Shown: piece by piece, positions 57,590 to 64,000 of the stretch | How positions within the stretch are numbered: position 1 is the first letter of the stretch | Layout: each line of letters begins with the position of its first letter | NCBI GenBank assembly: GCA_948567375.1 | Contig: OX419757.1 | Location: forward strand, 8,742,001-8,806,000 | Direction: 5' to 3' | From: Lunularia cruciata | Taxonomy: Eukaryota; Streptophyta; Marchantiopsida; Lunulariales; Lunulariaceae | Length of the DNA: 64,000 nt | Program-made: the position numbers and the translations under genes | The notes under the pieces: model-generated | Seen by the model: the letters and a program-made list of their open reading frames with translations, nothing else | The model's database searches: none | Told to the model about the DNA's origin: nothing

Positions 57590-58420
57590 ATGGATGAGAT
57601 TTATGGGGCCTCCAAAGGCCCTAGGCGTTACTCTGGTACAGTGGGTACCATTGAGTTCGATGACTTCATCCAAGAGTTCAATAGTTGGTGTGATCTACAG
57701 CAGATGCGGAACCCGACTTTGTTCACATCTTTCATGGCATGGAAGGGGTTGATTCAGCATTTGGAGGGTCCGCCAATGGATGACTACCATGAGTTTGGGA
57801 GAGCTCATTTGGAGGAGATTGAGTTATGGAGACAGTATTGGTCTCCACACTATGTCTCCATCACTTCAGGCTTGGTGGCCAAGAGTAGATTGGCTGTACC
57901 TACGAGTTCTAACTCAAGTAGTGTTGGTGGAGCTAGTGGAGGTGCACTAGTTGGAGATAGTGCTACTACAAGTGGAGGTACCGTTGTAGGAGGTGGTGTG
58001 GTATCGGGGTTTAACCCCATGGTGGAGTTCTTCATGTGTTTGAGGCAGAACTACCAAGGAGTGCGGACTGACAAGCTGAGGAACTTGCAATAGTTCTAGC
58101 AAAAGGCTGGAGAGAGCCTATGCAAGGCATACACTCGCATGAGGCGGCTGATCAGTTTCACTTAGGGAGTTACTGAGGCCCAAGCAGTCCAGTTTTGGTA
58201 TGGGATACTAGACAGGGAGTTGCAACATAGAGTTTTTGATGCTACATTGTTACAAGCTACTTTGCCTACTTTGGCAGTGGTCTTTGGTTTGGCTGAGCAT
58301 ATTAAGCTCAACATGGTGGAGGAGAGAGTGATGACATCTGGATTTGGTAGGGAGACCTCATCCACGACTATGACTTCTTCTAGAGTGCAGCAGAATGCAC
58401 CATGCCTAGTTGGTTTTTGA
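57590..58420 (+). pseudogene. gag: Element E2 gag
   Basis: The frame 57590-58093 starts MDEIYGASKGPRRYSGTVG and reads GTIEFDDFIQEFNSWCDLQQ, then FMAWKGLIQHLEG, a retrotransposon capsid start. A Ser/Gly-rich linker (57900-58010) follows. The second half, KAYTRMRRLISFT and AVQFWYGILDRELQHRVFD, runs on the same frame past stops at 58091 and 58162 to about 58420. A knuckle-like ACWTCGGPHHRREC follows near 58530 in another frame. Gag would form the particle. Confidence 0.75.
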
Positions 58421-58559
58421 GGATAGGGTGGACAGCCCAGATCTCATGGAGCAAGTGGAGTGCCCAGTGGAGTTAGAGCCTTACCTTCATTTGCAAGTCA
58501 GCAATAGCCAGTGAGTGGTGGTGTTGCTTGTTGGACTTGTGGTGGACCTCACCATAGGA

Positions 58560-59362
58560 GAGAGTGTACTCAGGACCTTCAGGGAAGGTCTATACACCAC
58601 AGAGAGTCTTGTTAGACTCTGGTGTGCAACCCCTTATGTTGGGGAAGGCTGCAGTTGTCGATCTGGAGATACGGAAGACCAATGTGGAGAGGTGTCCATT
58701 TCAGATCTAGACATCTCTAGGTGGTGGTTCGACACAATACATCACACGTGGAGAGCTTGTTGTCCAGGTTCAGCCTGGTCATCCGACTGATAGCTCGGTG
58801 GTGAGAGCTCAGGCTATTGCGACAATAGTTGAGTCATATGATGTGCTAGTTGGGGAGTAGTGTTATACCCTATGGGTTTCAGCATTAACTATTGGGAGGA
58901 GATAGCCTCTTATAGACCTGGTTGGCAGTCTGGTGAGGGATGGGTATGTCGCCTACCAGTACGCTTTAGTAGTGGCAGTCTTGGCTCACTACCGTCCGGG
59001 ACCATGGCAGCATCAGTTTTAGCTTTCAGTGGTGCAGTTACTTGGCTTGGTGACTTGTTGGAGGGGAATGCCCATACAAAGGATACTCCAGTACCAGAGG
59101 AGATCACTCGGCTTTGGAGTACGAGTGGGATTGTTCCATCCACCTTGGATGTTCTATTGTGGAGTTCAGAGGAGGCATTGCAGTAGCATGCAGATCAGTT
59201 AGTGCAGTAGGCTTGGAGTGGAGCATTCGTACCATCAGGAGATGAGTGTGAAGATGAGCTTCCAGAGGCGATTGCTTTGACACCTCCGGATACCACACTC
59301 ATTGCTTGGCAGTATCCAGTAGAGGAGATATGCCTATTGGAGTTGTTTGGTGGGATCAGCAC
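58560..59362 (+). pseudogene. E2 protease, linker and first part of methyltransferase
   Basis: Protease VYTPQRVLLDSGVQPLMLGK (DSG at 58615-58623), with TAG after FQI. From 58860 the frame MLYPMGFSINYWEEIASYRP leads into VPEEITRLWSTSG, then TAG codons at LQ and VQ, then GAFVPSGDECEDELPE and DTTLIAWQYPVEEICLLELF. It ends GGIST at 59362, in the middle of methyltransferase motif I, where D2 starts. Confidence 0.82.
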
Positions 59363-59957
59363 TGTAACACCCATATGTGCATGTGTGTGGTATTGTGATA
59401 TTTAACTTGGTATTACAAATACTTAAGAGATATTATTTATATAGAGATAAAGGATGGTTCTATATTAGTCATGGTTAGCTAAAGTTAGTCATTGCTAAGA
59501 TAGAGGGGACCTTACTTTAGAGGAAGTAGAAAAGATGAGCACCACTATTTTGGACTTTAGTGTGTTGACTTGGTATTATTCCTAGGTGTTTGGCTTTGAG
59601 GAAAGAGTTGAGAACTCTTGGGCCCGCAAGCCTTTTTGTTTTGGATTCTTCTTTAGTCCAAGGATAGCCCATGTGAAGGAATCCTTGACTTAGTGGTTGG
59701 GTCAAGATAAGACCACATGCTTAGGGGAATATGCCCATGTGAATGGATATTCCTTTCTACTTTTTGACTTTACTTGACTTTTAGTCTAGTAACTTGAGTT
59801 ACTACGGTAATTAGTAACTTTGGTACGTAACTATTTCACAAGTATATAAACAAGGAGTGAGGAGGTACTCATCATCCTTTCATTTGCAACTATCTCTCTC
59901 TCATTGAGTTCTCTAGTGAGCAATGTCTTGAGTCTTGGAGTGTTAGCCTTGGAGGAG
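59363..59957 (+). repeat. 5' LTR of element D2 (right end altered)
   Basis: Starts TGTAACACCC; the first 595 bases match the D1 LTR (5617-6208). After GAGGAGTATGA it departs from the family and lacks the last 100 bases seen at 6208-6308 and 46560-46669. TATA box as in D1. Confidence 0.85.
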
Positions 59958-61510
59958 TATGATAAAAACTCACATTTTTGGTTTTGTTGCCGAGATCTCT
60001 CTAGAAGACAAGATAATGTTCTGCGTCCAATTCTACATTAGGCAGAAGGAGGCTATGAGAGCTCACTTGGAGAGAACATTAGAAGAGGAGAGGGCTGAAC
60101 TTATGTTAGAGAACCAAGATCCATTTTTATACCCTGTAGTTCATTATGATGTCTTTGACTTGATTTTGTACATCTTGTACACATGAGAGGAATTGGAGAG
60201 ATTGTGTGAGGTGGATTGCAGATTTTGGGGATTAAGGTGATTTTGGGCAAAATCTCAAATTTGAGATCTGAACTTGAAATTTCTACACATGATAACTTGG
60301 GTTATCTTTAAGTTAGCACACTTGAAATTATTATCAGAGCTACTATGCTCACTGAGCTAGAATTTTTGAAAGTTGATAGGGTAAAGTGCTCCCGCAACTG
60401 CACACTCTCTGAAAATTTGTACAGAGTCTGCCATTACTTCAATTTTCAGTACATTGTCCTGAAAATTTCAAAGAAAATTCAGTGTGTTGTATTCTACCTG
60501 CTGCCACAAAAATTAGAGAGAGATCGTGTTTTCAGAGGGCGTTTTGAGTTTTTGAAGTGAGTGGGGTGGTTTTGAGACCAAATCTGAAAGTTGTGTGCTG
60601 AATAGAAAGGTGTCTAGGCCAAATGGCTCAATAAAAAGATCTGAAATTTTGCAGGGGCAGATATCCTAGAGTTTTGATCAAGTTTGAAAAATTTTAGAGG
60701 ACTGTGAGATACTGGTTGGGAGATTTGAGTGACATTGTGAGGAAGGGTCAATTCTGCAGAGTGGAGATCTCATGCATGAGGAGTTTGAGATCAACAAAAA
60801 GCATGTTTGAGTGTTTAGATTCATCTTGGGAACATGGAAGGTCATCAAGAGTGGAAATTGAGATTATGCAAGGTTCCTCAAGGGTTTGAGGTGATTGTAG
60901 GGGTGGACTTGAGGAAAAGAGAGTTTACAATAGAATTTGAAGAGAGTGTTGAGAGGATCCAAAAACCTACACCACTTGGAGGAAAGAGTGAGTCTAAGTG
61001 CTTTCTGTGTGGAGAGAAGGGACATAAGGCAAGTTCATGTCCATTGACCTTTGAGAGCAAGAGATTGAGGGAAAGGAGAGGCTTACTTGACTTGGGTTTG
61101 CATGTTGGACCTTCTTCACCAAGATTAGGAGGGAGAAGATCTAAGACCAAGGAGTTGTGTGAGGTTTGTGGAGTTGAAGGACTTCCAAAAGGACATGAGT
61201 GTAGTGGAGTAAAAGCACTTTTGGAAACTTTGGTGAAGGATCTTGGAAAGAGTCTTAGTACAGCTACATAAATACTACCACCTTCATCAGCTAGTTCTCA
61301 AGATTAGTGATGGAGATAATCTTTCAACTTATGGATAAACTATCCATGAGAGTTAGATTAATATGCACTCTAGGATTTGATATTGCTATAGAAATCTTGG
61401 AGCAACCCGAACCTTTTGTATTCCCTAGAGTGGATTATTCTCAAATAGTTTTAGTCATGTATATATTCTATTAGTAATAGAGTGAGAGAAAAGAAAAGAA
61501 AAAACATTTG
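59958..61510 (+). other. Atypical leader of D2
   Basis: About 1.55 kb with no counterpart in D1. TTATCAGAGC at 60331-60340 agrees with nine bases of the initiator-Met primer site, so the functional LTR end could be near 60328. A zinc-knuckle ORF occupies 60834-61271. Small frames at 59959-60186 and 60345-60560 have no motif. Confidence 0.45.
60834..61271 (+). CDS. Small zinc-knuckle protein in the D2 leader
   Basis: 145 codons from ATG 60834. A central CCHC knuckle, CFLCGEKGHKASSC, lies at about residues 57-70, and a second Cys/His cluster, CEVCGVEGLPKGHEC, near residues 110-124. The region between is basic. Such knuckles bind nucleic acid. It resembles the end of a gag or LINE ORF1 protein but is not the D gag, whose own knuckle reads CFGCGGRGHIQRNC. 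It is open and ends in TAA. It may be captured or a relic of an earlier insertion. Confidence 0.5.
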   Translation: MEGHQEWKLRLCKVPQGFEVIVGVDLRKREFTIEFEESVERIQKPTPLGGKSESKCFLCGEKGHKASSCPLTFESKRLRERRGLLDLGLHVGPSSPRLGGRRSKTKELCEVCGVEGLPKGHECSGVKALLETLVKDLGKSLSTAT

Positions 61511-61539
61511 AGAGAAAAGAAAGATAGTGAGGGGTTAAG

Positions 61540-62532
61540 ATGGGGAAACTTCCGGTTTTCTTTGGCAAGGATGGAGAAGATGTGGAGGCTTTTGTGAGAG
61601 ACTTCAAGAGAGCTTGCATAGGAAACAATGAGAGGAGGAAAAATGAGTGGACCTCATTATTACCAAATTTCTTTGAGGATGCAACACTTACATGGTATGA
61701 GTCAGAATACCAAAAGAGAGAGAGGAAAGATGTGGAAGAGGAGTCATGGGAGACTTTGACCTCAACACTCATTGAGAACTTTCTTCCTGATGAGAGTTAT
61801 GAGAGATTGATGAGTGAGGTTACATTTCTCAAGCAAGGAGAAGGAGAGAAAGTGAGAGTCTATGTGGAAAGAGTGGAAAAGTTAGAGTCCAGATTTTGCA
61901 TAGTGTTGAGGAAGGGTGGGGATGATGTGGAGACTACAATGATTGGCATAGGGGTCATGCTCACCAAGAATTTTGTGGGAGGGTTGAGACCACAAATTAG
62001 AAGCAAGGTGAGATATGAGAAACCTTCTTCCAAGGTTGAAGCTATCAAGATCACAATTTGTATGGAGGAGAGTTTGGAAGGGGATGAGAGTGATTTGGTG
62101 GTGAAGGAGGTTGTGCATCCTCCTCAAGGCTACAAGTATGGTAGAACTTCTGATACTTTGGTGGCAAGGGTTGCACCACAAGTAGTGGTTGCTCCAGTTC
62201 TTGCACCTCCACCAAAAGATCCACTTCAAACCATCATAGAACAACTTGCAGATCTCAAGATCAATGTGGTGCAATTATGGGAGAAGAGAGAGGTGGATCA
62301 GAATGTAGGGAGAGGGCCTAAGAGTTATGGAAACTATCTATATAGAGGAGGCCAACCAACCAACAATTTCAATGATACAAATTGTTTTGGTTGTGGAGGA
62401 AGAGGCCATATCCAAAGGAATTGCCCAAATTCCACTTACCATGGAGGAAGGGGTTATGAGGGAGCCAATAGAGGAAAGAGGGAGGAAGTGAAACCCAAGT
62501 GGCTCCTAATCCCAACAAAGGTAAGGGGATAG
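61540..62532 (+). CDS. gag: D2 gag, open reading frame
   Basis: 330 codons from ATG 61540 (GTTAAGATGGGG), starting MGKLPVFFGKDGEDVEAFVR. The capsid region contains WYESEYQKRERK and SYERLMSEVTFLKQGEGEKV; a linker is Pro/Val-rich (VVVAPVLAPPPKDPLQ). The CCHC knuckle CFGCGGRGHIQRNC is at about 62383-62424. Near 62475 a one-base loss against D1 shifts the frame; the last 18 residues are out of frame, and the original protein would run on into the pol frame. Gag would assemble the particle and bind RNA; the body is intact. Confidence 0.88.
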   Translation: MGKLPVFFGKDGEDVEAFVRDFKRACIGNNERRKNEWTSLLPNFFEDATLTWYESEYQKRERKDVEEESWETLTSTLIENFLPDESYERLMSEVTFLKQGEGEKVRVYVERVEKLESRFCIVLRKGGDDVETTMIGIGVMLTKNFVGGLRPQIRSKVRYEKPSSKVEAIKITICMEESLEGDESDLVVKEVVHPPQGYKYGRTSDTLVARVAPQVVVAPVLAPPPKDPLQTIIEQLADLKINVVQLWEKREVDQNVGRGPKSYGNYLYRGGQPTNNFNDTNCFGCGGRGHIQRNCPNSTYHGGRGYEGANRGKREEVKPKWLLIPTKVRG

Positions 62533-64000
62533 CATCCATAGATGTGGTTGAGAGCAAGTATGAGAAGGGAGAGTGCTCAAACTCCAAGGGTCTTAATTTG
62601 GAGCTTTTGGCACAAGAGAAGAAGAGAGCTTGTTTTGCAGAGGATGTTCACTCTTCTCAAGGATATACTTCAAGCAAGGATACTCCTATGTCTACTAGGA
62701 GCACTCGCACTTCAACACTATCAACAACAAAGACTCCAAGGAAGAAGTTGGGGATGGAGGACTTCTTGATCTCAAACCAACAATGGAACTACAATGTGTT
62801 GGAGGATGTTGGTAGTCACAAGGCTAACATCACAGTGGGCCAATTAATTGCTTTGAACCCTACCTTGAGAAAGGAGCTTAGAGGTGGTTTGAGTTCTACA
62901 AGGAGCAAGAAGAAGAAGAAGGCAAAAGTTCCAGTATCAATGGGGGTGGTGGATGCCAAGCCATCACCATGGGAGGCTTGTGAAAATGCCTCCAAGATTG
63001 ATGTGAGAGTAATTGGTCACAACATCAAGGATGCATCGGTTGATGGAGGATCAGCAGTGAATGCCATGTCAGAAAGGTTGATGAAGAAGTTGGGTATGAC
63101 ACCCTCAAGACCTTCAACATTTGTGGTGAGCATGGCAAACAAGCAACAAGTTCGACCAGTAGGGGTGATGGATAAGGTGGTAGTTTCAGTTATGGGAGTT
63201 CAAAATCTCATGACTTTCTAAGTCTTGAAGGATTCAAGCTATGACTTACTTCTTGGGAGGCCATGGTTGAGAGTAGCATGCACAACTGATCGATAGCACA
63301 AAGGGTACTTGAGGATTGGGCCATCAAACCATAGAGTCACAGTTCCTGTGACTAACACCACCAACACTTCACATTTAGATACACCATCTTCTGATTATTG
63401 GGAATCTGATTCTGAAGAAGGAGCTTCAGCTGTGGACACAAGCATGGAAGAGGAGACTTCCACGGAGGAAGATGAATCTGAATATGATTCAGATGTGTAT
63501 CCCTTGTGTGCTATGGATTTTGCACCTAAGCCAGAGGTTTTGAAGGACCCAGAAAAATCACCATTGACACTTGAGGAGGTAGAGAGAAGGTTAGCTACCC
63601 TCAAGTATGGCCCGAATGTTACCAAGGAGGAGAAGGTGAGATTTGAGGAGATTTTCCGCACGTTCATCCATGTGTTTGCTTTCAATTACAAGGATTTGAA
63701 AGAAGTCACCTTGGAGGAGCACAAGATAGAGGTGGAGTCACATGCAAGACCAATCCGCCAAAAGCAACATCACATTAGCCCACCAATATCTTTGGTTGTG
63801 AAGGAGGAGATTGATAAGCTCAAGGAGACTGGATTTATCTTTGAGGTGGAGAATTCAGAATGGGTGTCTCCAATTGTCATTGTGAAGAAAAAGAATGGCA
63901 AGCTTCAGGTATGTGTGGATTACAAGAAGCTCAATGTTGTTACCAAGAAGGACTACTACCCATTGCCATTCATTGATGAGATCTTGGAGGAGGTTGCAGG
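62499..64000 (+). pseudogene. pol: D2 pol: protease and start of RT, few stops
   Basis: Frame from 62499 (VAPNPNKGKGIASIDVVE), overlapping the shifted gag end. It is open to TAA at 63219-63221. Protease: VIGHNIKDASVDGGSAVN, active site DGG near 63043-63051, end SSYDLLLGRPWLR. A TAG follows at 63294. Then an acidic linker, SLTLEEVERR-like region and RT start: IRQKQHHISPP, EWVSPIVIVKKKNGK, VCVDYKKLNVVTKKD near 63910-63955. The window ends before the catalytic box. Three stops or shifts separate it from a working polyprotein. Confidence 0.85.

Larger units (their letters stand above)
55649..59362 (+). mobile_element. Ty3/gypsy element E2, truncated by D2
   Basis: A 5' LTR, a leader of about 1.4 kb (56101-57500), gag (57590-58420), a zinc knuckle, protease (58600-59186) and the first residues of the methyltransferase. 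It ends at 59362, where the D2 LTR begins. The leader differs from E after the first 115 bases. The missing remainder, including most of the methyltransferase and pol, would lie beyond D2, outside the window. Confidence 0.85.
59363..64000 (+). mobile_element. Ty3/gypsy element D2 (runs out of the window)
   Basis: D-family LTR at 59363, an unusual leader (59958-61510), gag (61540-62532), and pol up to the window edge inside RT. From 61510 to the end it matches D1 727-3200 at high identity by eye. It is better preserved than D1. It inserted into element E2 within methyltransferase motif I, so it is younger than E2. Confidence 0.88.

Overview
This window looks like nuclear DNA of a land plant with a large, repeat-choked genome. 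A gymnosperm or fern-like genome is my best guess, but the sequence does not fix the species. The reasons are one spliced plant-type MATE transporter gene with eight exons and GT-AG introns, long AT-rich gene-free stretches, and many nested, mutated LTR retrotransposons. I see no bacterial operons, rRNA, tRNA or CRISPR array. Only the MATE gene (24100-27410) reads as intact; almost every other coding stretch is a broken transposable-element gene.

Layout. 1-16910 is a nest. A chromovirus-like element A has its 5' LTR at 1-682 (running off the window edge) and its chromodomain end plus 3' LTR at 14934-16910. Inside lie a 5'-truncated Ty3/gypsy copy, D1 (727-6308), and a second gypsy element, B (about 6320-14933), whose tail carries an unknown coiled-coil ORF. 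16911-19631 is AT-rich and empty. 19632-23567 is a LINE-like reverse-transcriptase element, H1. 24100-27410 is the MATE gene. 28775-30900 is H2, an internally deleted, oppositely oriented copy of H1, so the host gene sits between inverted copies. 34238-41079 (minus strand) is gypsy element E. 42560-46669 holds LTR element F, a copia remnant G inside it, and a lone LTR of the D family. 49304-54420 (minus strand) is a PIF/Harbinger-like transposase remnant split by a 3793-bp insertion, X. 55649-59362 is a second E copy, E2, cut off by element D2 (59363-64000), which runs out of the window.

The most striking content is element E. Between its protease and reverse transcriptase it carries a cytosine-5 DNA methyltransferase domain with motifs I, IV, VI, VIII, IX and X in canonical order (about 39365-38395, minus strand), and its integrase ends in a degenerate PHD finger (35109-34974). 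A retroelement encoding both a DNA-methylation writer and a possible histone-mark reader suggests manipulation of host chromatin. From memory, retrotransposon-borne methyltransferases have been described in charophyte algae and dinoflagellates; a land-plant copy with this layout would extend that. E2 carries the same reading frame up to motif I, where D2 inserted.

The second notable item is X (50109-53901). It is bounded by TG...CA and a perfect 5-bp target duplication (CAAAT), lacks internal LTRs, and its 3' part matches the tail of element B. It is best read as a solo giant LTR about 3.8 kb long that itself contains a long coiled-coil ORF. Removing it restores an open Harbinger-transposase frame across the junction.
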